Shown: positions 43,284 through 51,593 of the stretch, piece after piece | Position numbering within the stretch: the first letter of the stretch is position 1 | Layout: each line of letters starts with the position of its first letter | Assembly (NCBI GenBank): GCA_035063885.1 | Contig: JAPSFM010000008.1 | Location: 1-64,000 of the forward strand | Direction of reading: 5' to 3' | Origin: CAADGY01 sp900696665 | Lineage (GTDB): Bacteria > Acidobacteriota > Terriglobia > Bryobacterales > Bryobacteraceae | Length of the DNA: 64,000 bases | Position numbers and translations under genes: made by a program | The notes under the pieces: model-generated | The model's input: only the letters and a program-made list of their open reading frames with translations | Database searches by the model: none | What the model was told of the DNA's origin: nothing

Positions 43284-43706
43284 CTATTCCATGCGTGCGT
43301 CTAGCGTGATATTTGCCTTCAGCAGTTTTGATATCGGACAGCCTGCTTTGGCATTATTCGCTGCTTTGTCGAACGCGGCTTGATCGGCTCCTGGAATGCG
43401 CGCTGTAAGATCGAGGTGGCTCTCGGTAACGCTCCACCCGGTTTCGAGTTTTTCGAGAGAGACCGTGGCGCTTACTTGAAGCCGTTCCGCCCGCAACCCC
43501 GCCTCGTCCAGTTGCGCCGATAGCGCCATAGCAAAACAACCTGCGTGTGCCGCGGCGATCAGTTCCTCCGGATTCGTTCCTTTCCCCTGTTCAAATCGGG
43601 TGCCGAAGGAATACTGTGTATCTGACAGAACTCCACTATCGGTCGAGATCGTTCCTTTGCCGTCTTTCAGACCGCCTTCCCAAACAGCCGACGCCTTCCT
43701 CTTCAT
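43284..43706 (-). CDS. osmC: OsmC family peroxiredoxin
   Basis: The 140-residue thiol peroxidase has the two redox Cys of the OsmC/Ohr fold: Cys57 (AAHAGCFAMALS) and Cys123 (AGCPISKLL). It begins KRKASAVWEGGLKDGKG and carries GTRFEQGKGTNPEELI, as in OsmC rather than Ohr. It removes organic hydroperoxides and hydrogen peroxide. ATG 43706 is decided by GGGGAG upstream; a longer frame to 44012 contains unrelated sequence antisense to the TIGR03437 gene. Confidence 0.93.
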   Translation of the reverse strand: MKRKASAVWEGGLKDGKGTISTDSGVLSDTQYSFGTRFEQGKGTNPEELIAAAHAGCFAMALSAQLDEAGLRAERLQVSATVSLEKLETGWSVTESHLDLTARIPGADQAAFDKAANNAKAGCPISKLLKANITLDARME

Positions 43707-43776
43707 TAATTCTCCCCTCTCTGATTTTGTACTGCAGGACAGACCTCCATCACAAATAACCGGGTGTATGGAAGTC

Positions 43777-45423
43777 CTACCTGTAAGCGACAGTCCCCTT
43801 CGAATAGCTGTCGAAGAATTCCAGCACACCCTGGTCGATACCGGTGGCGGTGAAGGGATTCCCGAAGTGCATCTCGGAAACGGTGAGGGTTCCCGCCGGG
43901 ATACCGGATTCGGTGTAGCTTGCAGGCAGCGCGGATAACAGAGAAGCTGGAACCGTGAAAGATCCCTTAGTGGCATCTTCCCAGCAACTGAAAGAGACAC
44001 CGATGTCTCCATCGGGTCCAGCGGCGGCGGAAGAGGTTCCCCGGATATTCACCAGCGCTCCCGAAGTGCCACCCGACCATGTGATGTTGAGCGGCTGGCT
44101 GCGCGTGACGGAGGTAATGGACGCGTGATTTGTCCAGGAGAAAGAGGCCGGGAAATTGATAGATGCGGTGACGGGCCCGACGTCGGCGCCGCCTGTGACG
44201 TTGAAGGTGTAATTACCGGCAGTGATGAGTGTGCCGTCGCTGATGACATTGGGAACCGGAACGGGGCTGGGCATGAAAGCAAGAAGGTAGACTCCCTTAC
44301 TCGGCTTCCCCAAAGTCCGGTTGCCCACGGGACCGGTAACCGTGATCTCGCCCGCATCGAGGCCTTCAATCGGAGGCGGTGCCGCCGTCGGATATTGAAT
44401 CACCGAACACTGGCCCGCCATGGGAACCTCGGTGGAGGTGAACAACCGGCTATAGGGAATCCGGCTAAAGCTGCCGATAAGGCTGTCGCTGCGGTAGGCT
44501 GGAACACCAGTCGCTTCACCCTGAACGCGTTGCACTCCCAAAACACCGGGACGCCAGGCGCCGTTTGCGCTCGCCGTCAGCAGGTCTGCAGTGCTGTAAC
44601 CGTTGGGATCACTGCACGTTGTGCCGGACGCCGCAATTGACATGGACACAAAGTTGCTCACTACACCGTTGGCCTGGACATAGACCGGAACCGAACAACC
44701 TTCGATCCCTGACGGAACGACGAAGTTGATCTGGTCAACCCCCACGCAGCAGCCGGAACGGCCGCGGTATTGGACAGCCGCCTCTCTGCCGCCGACAAAC
44801 ACACGGAGATCGCTACCCGTGATGTTGCCAGGAAGCGGGCCAGCGGCTTCATTTCCCGTGACCGGACCCAAGCCGGTTCCCCAGAGAATGACGACCTGTC
44901 CGGGACGCGCGGAAGTCGTAGCATTGTTAAGCGGAGCCTCGGTCTGAGAAATGTAATTCTGCAATATCGCGGGACCGCTGCCGGCTTTGTTGAGCGCAAA
45001 GAGACCAACGGAACTGCGTGTCACGGTAATGGGCGCAGGAGCGCTTCTTTGGCCGTTGTAGGCAACAGTGACGGTTCCAGTGCCGATAGGGGTATTCGAG
45101 GGGAGAACCGCTGCGACCTGGGTGGAAAACGTAGAGAGCATAATCGCGTCCACTGTAGTCCCGGCTACAGTAACCTGGACGGATGTACCTGCCAACCCGT
45201 TCGCGGTGGGTAAAGGAAACCGGTCGACCTCGACGATTTGGTTTGGACCTAATCGCTGTCCGAAGATGACAAAAATGGAGCCCTGTGCAATGCTGGAGCC
45301 GGGTAAACCTGACCGGATGTAGCTGGCGCCATTGACGGGACTGGCAATTGCTGGTTGCGCGAAAGCCGGAGCAGAGAACAACAGCGCCGATGCCAGCAGA
45401 AGTAGATATGGTTTTTTCAACAT
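43777..45423 (-). CDS. Secreted protein with Solibacter-type TIGR03437 region
   Basis: The 548-residue protein has a signal peptide (LLLLASALLFSAPAFAQP). A region of the acidobacterial TIGR03437 type follows: SIFVIFGQRLGP, TSVQVTVAGTTVDAIMLSTFSTQVAAVLPSN, RPGQVVILWGTGLGPVTG, and GVDQINFVVP. The second half (about 330-548) is β-rich, with Ig-like strands. Function is unknown; the family is highly expanded in Solibacter, which supports the taxonomic call. GAGAGG precedes ATG 45423. It is divergent from the molybdenum hydroxylase operon. Confidence 0.85.
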   Translation of the reverse strand: MLKKPYLLLLASALLFSAPAFAQPAIASPVNGASYIRSGLPGSSIAQGSIFVIFGQRLGPNQIVEVDRFPLPTANGLAGTSVQVTVAGTTVDAIMLSTFSTQVAAVLPSNTPIGTGTVTVAYNGQRSAPAPITVTRSSVGLFALNKAGSGPAILQNYISQTEAPLNNATTSARPGQVVILWGTGLGPVTGNEAAGPLPGNITGSDLRVFVGGREAAVQYRGRSGCCVGVDQINFVVPSGIEGCSVPVYVQANGVVSNFVSMSIAASGTTCSDPNGYSTADLLTASANGAWRPGVLGVQRVQGEATGVPAYRSDSLIGSFSRIPYSRLFTSTEVPMAGQCSVIQYPTAAPPPIEGLDAGEITVTGPVGNRTLGKPSKGVYLLAFMPSPVPVPNVISDGTLITAGNYTFNVTGGADVGPVTASINFPASFSWTNHASITSVTRSQPLNITWSGGTSGALVNIRGTSSAAAGPDGDIGVSFSCWEDATKGSFTVPASLLSALPASYTESGIPAGTLTVSEMHFGNPFTATGIDQGVLEFFDSYSKGTVAYR

Positions 45424-45510
45424 GAGCCTCTCATTCAAGAAGGTACGCAAAAGAGACCTCGCAGCCGTCACCCGGCACTAGGATAATGCATTTTCGCACA
45501 ATTTGGCCCG

Positions 45511-45539
45511 TTGTAGGGCGGCAGAGCATCTGCTATAGT
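45511..45539 (+). promoter_or_regulatory. Putative promoter of the molybdenum hydroxylase operon
   Basis: TTGTAG (45511-45516) and TATAGT (45534-45539) are separated by 17 bases; the -10 matches the σ70 consensus at five of six positions. It would begin transcription about 58 bases before the GTG of the first gene. Confidence 0.5.
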
Positions 45540-45603
45540 CGAGACGTTAATTTCTGTTCAGCGCGTAACGTTGAGGGTTTAGGACACGAAAGGATGGTGT
45601 CTG

Positions 45604-46251
45604 GTGAGTTCTGGAATCGATAAAGACAAACGGGATAAGCCGAAGCCCGCATTTTCACGCCGCGGGTTTATCAAAGGCGTGGGGCTTGGTGGCGGCGCGA
45701 TCGGCAGCGGCATTCTCGAGCAGGAAGCGGAAGCGCAGAGCGCCGGCGGTTCGGTAAGTGGTCCGGGTATCACGCCCATCACGCTTCAAATCAACGGTAA
45801 ACCACGCACCCTGAAAGTGGAGCCAAGAGTAACTCTGCTCGACGCACTGCGCGACCACCTGGACCTGACAGGCGCCAAACGTGTCTGTGACCGGGGAACC
45901 TGTGGTGCCTGTACGGTCATGATGGATGGCAAAGCCGTTTATGCGTGTACAGTACTGGCTATCGACGCACAAGGCAGGAAAATTGAAACCATCGAGAGCC
46001 TCAGCGCCAACGGTAGCCGGCGTGACCCGGTGATTGCGGCTTTCGTCAATCACGACGCCCAGCAGTGCGGTTATTGTACGCCGGGTTTTGTCATGGCCGC
46101 TAAGGCTTTTCTAGCGCATCATCCCGATCCGACAATGGAACAGATCAGCCAGGATTTGGGTGGGAACCTGTGCCGCTGCGGGACTTATGTGGGTGTCCAA
46201 AAAGCGGTCATGGAAGCGGCAAGAGACATGAAAGGAGCTCGCCGTGGCTGA
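45604..46251 (+). CDS. Exported molybdenum hydroxylase, [2Fe-2S] subunit (PaoA-like)
   Basis: The 215-residue subunit carries electrons between molybdopterin and FAD in a xanthine-oxidase family enzyme. A twin-arginine signal SRRGFIKGVGLGGG precedes the ferredoxin-type cluster CDRGTCGACTVMMDG...C (about 95-115). The second cluster has QCGYCTPGFVMAAKAF and LGGNLCRCGTYVGVQKAV. The Tat signal implies the whole enzyme is folded and exported, as for E. coli PaoABC. GTG 45604 has AAGGA upstream. It overlaps the large subunit by eight bases. Confidence 0.94.
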   Translation: MSSGIDKDKRDKPKPAFSRRGFIKGVGLGGGAIGSGILEQEAEAQSAGGSVSGPGITPITLQINGKPRTLKVEPRVTLLDALRDHLDLTGAKRVCDRGTCGACTVMMDGKAVYACTVLAIDAQGRKIETIESLSANGSRRDPVIAAFVNHDAQQCGYCTPGFVMAAKAFLAHHPDPTMEQISQDLGGNLCRCGTYVGVQKAVMEAARDMKGARRG

Positions 46252-48385
46252 ATACAAGTGGCCTCCGATGAACAAACGCCGCGTCATGGGGCAGCGGCTG
46301 AACCGGGTTGACGGCATTGCCAAATCGAGCGGCAGGGCGAAGTACTCTTCGGATTTGAACAAACCTGGACTCCTGCACGCCGTTATTCTGACCTGCCCGC
46401 ATGCCCACGCCCGCATCAAAGCGATCGATACAAGCGCGGCCAAGAATATGAAGGGAGTCGCGGCAGTAAGAGTGATGGCCGAACCCGGCACTGAAGTGCA
46501 ATGGGCAGGCTGGGAAATCGCTGTGGCCGCAGCTTCGGAAGAGACGATCGCGCGCGATGCCGTCAGGGCCATCAAAGTGGATTACGAAGTTCTTCCCCAC
46601 ATTGTGAAGGAAGATGATTTGTCGAAGGTTGGAAACCGGGCCAAGCCTGCCGGCGAGCAGATCACCGGGGATCCGGATAAGGACATTCAGGCGGCGGAGA
46701 TCGTCTCCGATGGCGAGTACGGCATTCCTGTTATCGCCCACTGCTGTCTGGAACCCCACGGCCAGGTGGTTTCCTGGCAAGGGAATCAGGTTGAATATCA
46801 CCCTACCACGCAAGCCATTTCGACCATTGGCCCTGACCTTGCGCGAAGCCTGAAGATTCCCGCTACGCAGATCCACGTACAGATGGACTACATGGGAGGC
46901 GGCTTCGGCAGCAAGTTCCCGTCGGACAAGTGGGGCACGGAAGGAGCAAACCTGTCGAAAGACAGTGGTGGGAAGCCCGTGAAATTATTTCTCGATCGTG
47001 CGACGGAACTCACCATCGCCGGCGTCCGCCCCTCGGCATTCGGTAAGATCAAGGTCGCAGGCTCCAAGGACGGTACTATCACCACGTGGCAGTCCGAGAC
47101 ATGGGCAACCGGCGGCTTCGCCGGCGGCGGCATGCCGCCTATCCCATACGTCTACACGAACATTCCAAATAAGCGGCTGAATCACACTGCGGTGTCCATC
47201 AACGCAGGTGCGCAGAGGGCGTGGCGAGCGCCGAACCACCAGCAGGCGTCGTTCCTGACATGCGCCGCTATGGACGATTTCGCCGCGAAGGCAGGCATCG
47301 ACCCGCTGGTGGTCTTTGACAAGAACGCCGGCTACACGGCGCGCGCCGAAGTGTACCGCTCTCAATTGAAGAAGGCCGCCGAGTTAAGCGAGTGGAAGAA
47401 GTTGTGGCACCCTCGCGGCGATTCGGGCTCAGGGCATTTGAAGCGCGGCCTCGGCATCGGCATAAACACCTGGGGCGGCGCAGGGCATGCGAGTAATGCG
47501 ATTGCCAAGATTCACCCGGACGGCACGGTCGAAATCGAAATAGGCAGTCAGGATCTCGGTACTGGAACGCGCACAGTGATCGCCATGGTGGCAGCGGAGA
47601 CGTTTGGGTTGCCGGTCAGCGCCATCAATGTGAAGATGGGCGACAACCGGTATCCGACCTCCGGCGCATCGGGCGGTTCCACCACAGTCGGCGGGGTTTC
47701 CTCTTCCACCCGCAAAGCAACCGTGAATGCGCTAGCCAAACTGCTGGAGGTGGTTTCCCAATCCCTCGGCGTGCCACCCGATCAACTGGAGGCGGTGGAT
47801 GGCCGCATTCAAGTCGCCGGCAATCCTTCGAAGAACCTGCCATGGAAGGCCGCTTGTCAGAAGCTCGGAGTCAGCACGATCAGCGAAGCCGGCGAGAACA
47901 ACCAGCGCACCGCGCCGCAGGAAGGTTTGAATACCGGGGGCACCGGCGGTGTGCAGATTGCCGACGTAACGGTGGATATTGAAACGGGCGTGGTCAGGAT
48001 GAACCGTTTGGTTGCGGTGCAGGATTGCGGGTTGATTATCAATCCTAAGACCGCCGAGAGCCAGTGTTACGGCGCCTGTATCATGTCCATTTGCGCCGCC
48101 CTCTTCGAGGAGCGCGTAATGGATCAGCAGATCGGGCGCGTTCTGAACGCGGAAATGGAGTTTTACAAACTAGCCGGCCTTACCGATATTGGTGAGATTA
48201 TCGTACACCTCGACATTACGCCGGAGCATGACAGTCGCGGCGTCATCGGGTTGGGTGAACCACCCGCTATTGGAGGTATCGCTGCCATTGCGAATGCAGT
48301 GGCGAATGCTGTTGGCGTGCGGGTCCCGAGGGTTCCGCTGACGCCCGACAGGGTCCTCAACGCCCTGGAAAGGAGGAATGCATAA
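46244..48385 (+). CDS. Molybdenum hydroxylase, molybdopterin-binding large subunit (PaoC-like)
   Basis: The 713-residue catalytic subunit binds the molybdenum-cytosine-dinucleotide cofactor. Supporting features are the N-terminal RVDGIAKSSGRAKYSSD, PHGQVVSWQG, MGGGFGSKF, QRAWRAPNHQQASF, and the catalytic Glu in GVIGLGEPPAIGGIAAIANAV near the C terminus. Length and GLGEP motif fit aldehyde oxidases of the PaoC/YagR branch. GTG 46244 overlaps the small subunit and the last codon overlaps the FAD subunit, so all three are co-translated. Substrates are probably aldehydes, inferred only from PaoABC. Confidence 0.93.
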   Translation: MAEYKWPPMNKRRVMGQRLNRVDGIAKSSGRAKYSSDLNKPGLLHAVILTCPHAHARIKAIDTSAAKNMKGVAAVRVMAEPGTEVQWAGWEIAVAAASEETIARDAVRAIKVDYEVLPHIVKEDDLSKVGNRAKPAGEQITGDPDKDIQAAEIVSDGEYGIPVIAHCCLEPHGQVVSWQGNQVEYHPTTQAISTIGPDLARSLKIPATQIHVQMDYMGGGFGSKFPSDKWGTEGANLSKDSGGKPVKLFLDRATELTIAGVRPSAFGKIKVAGSKDGTITTWQSETWATGGFAGGGMPPIPYVYTNIPNKRLNHTAVSINAGAQRAWRAPNHQQASFLTCAAMDDFAAKAGIDPLVVFDKNAGYTARAEVYRSQLKKAAELSEWKKLWHPRGDSGSGHLKRGLGIGINTWGGAGHASNAIAKIHPDGTVEIEIGSQDLGTGTRTVIAMVAAETFGLPVSAINVKMGDNRYPTSGASGGSTTVGGVSSSTRKATVNALAKLLEVVSQSLGVPPDQLEAVDGRIQVAGNPSKNLPWKAACQKLGVSTISEAGENNQRTAPQEGLNTGGTGGVQIADVTVDIETGVVRMNRLVAVQDCGLIINPKTAESQCYGACIMSICAALFEERVMDQQIGRVLNAEMEFYKLAGLTDIGEIIVHLDITPEHDSRGVIGLGEPPAIGGIAAIANAVANAVGVRVPRVPLTPDRVLNALERRNA

Positions 48386-49395
48386 TGCAAGCCTTCGAAT
48401 ACGCCAGCCCCTCAAATCTGAAAGAAGCGGTGGGACTGCTTGGAAACACTTGGGACGAAGCCGCTGTTCTGGCCGGGGGAACCGACCTGATCAGCCTCAT
48501 GAAGGAATACGTTTACACGCCCCGGCGCGTTGTAAACGTGAAGGGTGTCAAAGAACTGAAGGGCATCCAGAAAACCTCCGCCGGCGTGCGGGTGGGGGCA
48601 GCGGTGACCCTGGACGAATTTATCCACCACTCGCTGATCCGCTCCGAATATCCGGCCCTGTTTACGGCTGCGCACAATATAAGCAGCCAGCAGATCCGGA
48701 ACATGGGAACAGTCGGCGGCGACCTGTGCCAGCGGCCCCGCTGCTGGTACTACCGAACGGGTAACGGCCTGCTTGCCCAGAAAGACGGAAAGAGCCTCGT
48801 TCCGGAAGGGGAGAACCGCTACCACGCTATTTTTGGCGGCGGTCCCGCCTACTTTGTCAGCGCCTCCAGTCTAGGCCCGGGTCTCATCGCCCTCGGTGCA
48901 AAGGTGAGGGTTGTTTCGGCTTCCGGCAATCGTGAAATCCCTCTCGAAAAGTTCTTCGTTACCCCACAGAGCGAAGATCAGCGGGAGATCGCCCTTCAGC
49001 CGAACGAGATTCTGTCCGAGATCATCATTCCCCCGGCAGGCGGCGCCCGGAGCGCTACGTACGAGGTCAGGCAGAAGGAAGCGCTCGATTGGCCGCTCGC
49101 GGCCGCATCGGTTGTATTGCGAATGAAAGGCAACTCGGTCACGAGCGCACGTGTCGTGCTGGGCCACGTGGCCCCTACTCCGTGGGTGGCCGCGGGCGCC
49201 GAAAAGATGCTCGCCGGCAAGACCATTAACGAAGACGTTGCCCGGCAGGCGGGAGAAGCAGCGGTTGCGGGTGCGAAGCCCCTTAGCGGCAATGCCTACA
49301 AGGTGCAACTCACCCGTGTTGCCGTGAAGCGCGCCCTGCTCGCGGCGGCCAGCGGAAAAGGTGTAACAGATCATGGAACGGGCCGGACTGACTAA
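48385..49395 (+). CDS. Molybdenum hydroxylase, FAD (and [4Fe-4S]) subunit (PaoB-like)
   Basis: The 336-residue FAD_binding_5-type subunit has VLAGGTDLISLMKEYV (FAD pyrophosphate loop), the ISSQQIRNMGTVGGDLCQ segment and a CO_deh_flav-like C terminus. The insertion LCQRPRCWYYRTG has the Cys pair that in PaoB/4-hydroxybenzoyl-CoA reductase-type subunits belongs to an extra [4Fe-4S] cluster. Its ATG overlaps the stop of the large subunit. It is followed by a small gene that overlaps its end by 23 bases. Confidence 0.92.
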   Translation: MQAFEYASPSNLKEAVGLLGNTWDEAAVLAGGTDLISLMKEYVYTPRRVVNVKGVKELKGIQKTSAGVRVGAAVTLDEFIHHSLIRSEYPALFTAAHNISSQQIRNMGTVGGDLCQRPRCWYYRTGNGLLAQKDGKSLVPEGENRYHAIFGGGPAYFVSASSLGPGLIALGAKVRVVSASGNREIPLEKFFVTPQSEDQREIALQPNEILSEIIIPPAGGARSATYEVRQKEALDWPLAAASVVLRMKGNSVTSARVVLGHVAPTPWVAAGAEKMLAGKTINEDVARQAGEAAVAGAKPLSGNAYKVQLTRVAVKRALLAAASGKGVTDHGTGRTD

Positions 49396-49588
49396 CATCG
49401 ACGACGACCGCTGCGATAACCTGCGCTGGAAGGGCATGTATATCGAAGCGGACTGGGACCCCAGCGTCCCGCACAGCAACGATCGCGCATTCTGGTGCCA
49501 GCGTACACAATCCTGTGTCGGGCCCGATGGCAAGGTCGTGGACGATTACGAATGTAACGAAACCCGCGGCTGCTACCACCCGCTATAA
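49373..49588 (+). CDS. Small Cys-containing protein at the end of the molybdenum hydroxylase operon
   Basis: The 71-residue protein starts inside the FAD subunit gene (23-base overlap) and ends just before the operon terminator, so it is co-transcribed with the enzyme. It has five Cys in RCDNLRW, FWCQRTQSC and YECNETRGC, plus DWDPSVPHSNDRAFW. No signal peptide and no known domain. The operon position suggests an accessory or maturation role for the hydroxylase, but this is inference. No PaoD/XdhC-type chaperone is in the window. Confidence 0.7.
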   Translation: MERAGLTNIDDDRCDNLRWKGMYIEADWDPSVPHSNDRAFWCQRTQSCVGPDGKVVDDYECNETRGCYHPL

Positions 49589-49611
49589 GATCTGCCTGAT
49601 CTCCTGGAATC

Positions 49612-49642
49612 ACCGCCCCGCCTCCTTCGAGGACGGGGCGGT
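49612..49642 (+). terminator. Rho-independent terminator of the molybdenum hydroxylase operon
   Basis: ACCGCCCCG-CCTC and GAGG-A-CGGGGCGGT form a 13-bp stem with one bulge and a four-base loop, followed by CGTTTTGTTT. It lies 24 bases after the small Cys-protein gene. Confidence 0.9.
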
Positions 49643-49708
49643 CGTTTTGTTTAATCCGCCGCGCCGATCTGGTGATAGACTGAAAAAAGATTACCTGGAG
49701 GATCTGGG

Positions 49709-50395
49709 ATGAAAGTTTTAACTGGGACAGCTCTTGCCGCATTGCTGATGTCCACGGGAGTGTCTGGCGCTTCAGTTCCGTCCACACAAGTTCAGGGCGA
49801 ATATATCGAAGCCCGTACGGCCGACGTATATACAGGACCCTGTTTCGCTAATGGCGAAGTCGGATTGGTGGGCGATCTGGCCGTAATGGGCTGGCGTATC
49901 GAGAAAGGCAGTTGGAACGGTGTCAATCTCGACGGCCTCTCCGTAGTTGGTGTGCTAAAAGCGAGCCACACGCTGGGTGACGGTTTCCAATCCGCATATC
50001 CCGTCAAATCCGTCCTGATCGTGGATGAACGGGCTGGTGCGGAGCAACGGAACGCTTTGAAGGAGTTTGCACGCAGAATGTCCGGCGATCTTTTGCAGGA
50101 GGTTGTTCGCGTTGAGTACCAGCCGATTTCTTTTACCGTGAAGGACGATAATGTCCATACGGCTACGGCGACGCTGAAGGCCGGCAACCTTGCTTCGATC
50201 GAAACACGCGCTCTGAAGAGCGGTGATCAGATTTGCCATAACGAAGAAGTCTGGTACACCCCGCTCACGAAAGTGGATCACGCGATGCCTGCGTTTACTC
50301 TGGCCCACAGCTTTAAAGGCGAAGGGCTGGGTACAACCTGGAGCAATCCCGGAAAGCGCAGCGCTTTTGTAGCGGATTTCCACTTCGAGAAGTGA
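49709..50395 (+). CDS. DUF1326 family secreted protein
   Basis: The 228-residue protein has a signal peptide (LTGTALAALLMSTGVSGAS) and the DUF1326 pattern GEYIEARTADVYTGPCFANGEVGLVG...GWRIEKGSWNGVNLDGLSVVGVLKA. Two more Cys lie at QICHNEEVWYTP. DUF1326 function is unknown. It has a good GGAGG upstream of the ATG and lies between two small units; it may be co-transcribed with the following hydrolase. Confidence 0.82.
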   Translation: MKVLTGTALAALLMSTGVSGASVPSTQVQGEYIEARTADVYTGPCFANGEVGLVGDLAVMGWRIEKGSWNGVNLDGLSVVGVLKASHTLGDGFQSAYPVKSVLIVDERAGAEQRNALKEFARRMSGDLLQEVVRVEYQPISFTVKDDNVHTATATLKAGNLASIETRALKSGDQICHNEEVWYTPLTKVDHAMPAFTLAHSFKGEGLGTTWSNPGKRSAFVADFHFEK

Positions 50396-50442
50396 ATCGG
50401 CGCGGGACCCGTCCGGACCCGCCAGCGCACCCTGAGAGACGA

Positions 50443-51120
50443 ATGGCTCTCGCAATAACGGAGGCGCGATTTGTTGCCACACCTGCGAAGGGAGAAGTCT
50501 CTTCGCTGTTAATCCGCCCGGAGATTGCGACTCACCTCCTTGTTCTCGGCCACGGAGCCAGCACGAACATGCGGCACCGTATCCTCCAGTCCATCGCGGA
50601 CAGCCTAGCCGCTGAGAAGATAGCGACCTTTCGCTACAACTTTCCTTACATGGAGAATGGCCGGGGGCGTGACTCCCAGGATACCTGCACAGCGACGGTG
50701 CGCTCCGCGGTGGCGGCGGCGCGCAAAGCGGCGCCCGGTCTCCCCCTGCTCGCTGGAGGCCACTCTTTCGGAGGACGCATGACGTCGACCGCGGCCTTTG
50801 TGCAACCGCTCGATGGTGTTCATGGTATCGTCTTTTTTGCATTTCCACTCCATCAGCCCGGTAAATCCGATACGAAGCGCGCGGAGCACCTTGGAGCCGT
50901 CCAGATCCCGATGCTGTTTCTCAGCGGAACGCGGGATGCGCTGGCCGAGCCGGACCTGTTGCGGACCGTCTGCATCAGAATCGGCAATCGGGCTACACTC
51001 CATCCGCTGGACACCGCCGACCACGGCTTTCGCACACTAAAGAGGGCGCGACAGAGCCAGGAGGATGTATTCCTTGAAATGGCCCGGACCGTTCGGGAGT
51101 GGGCATTCACGTTGAAGTAA
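50443..51120 (+). CDS. α/β-hydrolase of the Tex30/KANL3-like type
   Basis: The 225-residue protein has an LVLGHGAST oxyanion-type strand, nucleophile GGHSFGGRM (Ser near 107), acid FLSGTRDAL and base TADHGF near 200, giving a complete Ser-Asp-His triad. Family members of this small compact type are dienelactone-hydrolase-like. ATG 50443 with GAGAG upstream is preferred to GTG 50392, which overlaps the DUF1326 stop. Substrate unknown. Confidence 0.85.
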   Translation: MALAITEARFVATPAKGEVSSLLIRPEIATHLLVLGHGASTNMRHRILQSIADSLAAEKIATFRYNFPYMENGRGRDSQDTCTATVRSAVAAARKAAPGLPLLAGGHSFGGRMTSTAAFVQPLDGVHGIVFFAFPLHQPGKSDTKRAEHLGAVQIPMLFLSGTRDALAEPDLLRTVCIRIGNRATLHPLDTADHGFRTLKRARQSQEDVFLEMARTVREWAFTLK

Positions 51121-51149
51121 GCCTTAACGGAATTGCAAAACCTCTAAGC

Positions 51150-51155
51150 TATAAT
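51150..51155 (+). promoter_or_regulatory. Putative -10 element TATAAT at a possible leaderless gene
   Basis: A perfect TATAAT ends seven bases before the GTG of the next gene. Transcription from it would start at or next to the GTG, giving a leaderless mRNA. No good -35 is at the right distance (closest is TTAACG with a 20-base spacer). Confidence 0.35.
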
Positions 51156-51161
51156 CGGAAC

Positions 51162-51593
51162 GTGAAAGTTCATCTCGTCGTCCTCGCGGCGGCTTTTCTT
51201 TTGCTGGGTGGCTGCCGCCGTGACATCCAGAACACGGAAGCCGTACGCCGAAGTGTTATCGATTATCTCTCCAGCCGGTCGGGGCTGGATGTGAGCTCGA
51301 TGCAGGTAGAGGTCACGTCCGTCACCTTCCGTGAGAATGAGGCTGATGCGACGGTTTCCTTCCGCGCGAAAGGGTCCAATAATCCCGCGGCGGGTATGCA
51401 AATGGCGTACACGCTGGAACGGCAGGGCGGCAAGTGGGTGGTGAAGGGCCGGCGCGGCGCGGGTTCGGGAAGCGACCCGCATAGCGGAATTGGGCCGGAC
51501 GCGTCTACCGCCGGGGGAACCGGCGACCTGCCTGCGGGGCATCCCCCTATTGCACCGCAATCTCCGAACGAGCAAGCACAGCCGAAGAAATGA
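51162..51593 (+). CDS. Small lipoprotein, unknown function
   Basis: The 143-residue protein has a lipoprotein signal ending in LLLGGC with Cys18. A small α/β domain of about 85 residues resembling lipoprotein or nuclear-transport-2-like folds follows (YLSSRSGLDVSSMQVEVTSVTF, MAYTLERQGGKWVVKGRR), then a low-complexity Gly/Pro/Ala tail. The GTG at 51162 starts the signal peptide and has no Shine-Dalgarno. It overlaps the next gene by four bases. Confidence 0.7.
   Translation: MKVHLVVLAAAFLLLGGCRRDIQNTEAVRRSVIDYLSSRSGLDVSSMQVEVTSVTFRENEADATVSFRAKGSNNPAAGMQMAYTLERQGGKWVVKGRRGAGSGSDPHSGIGPDASTAGGTGDLPAGHPPIAPQSPNEQAQPKK

Noticed and set aside
43707..44012. Longer OsmC start giving 242 residues
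   Set aside because: The extra N-terminal 102 residues have no OsmC similarity and lie opposite the TIGR03437 gene; ATG 43706 has a strong ribosome site.
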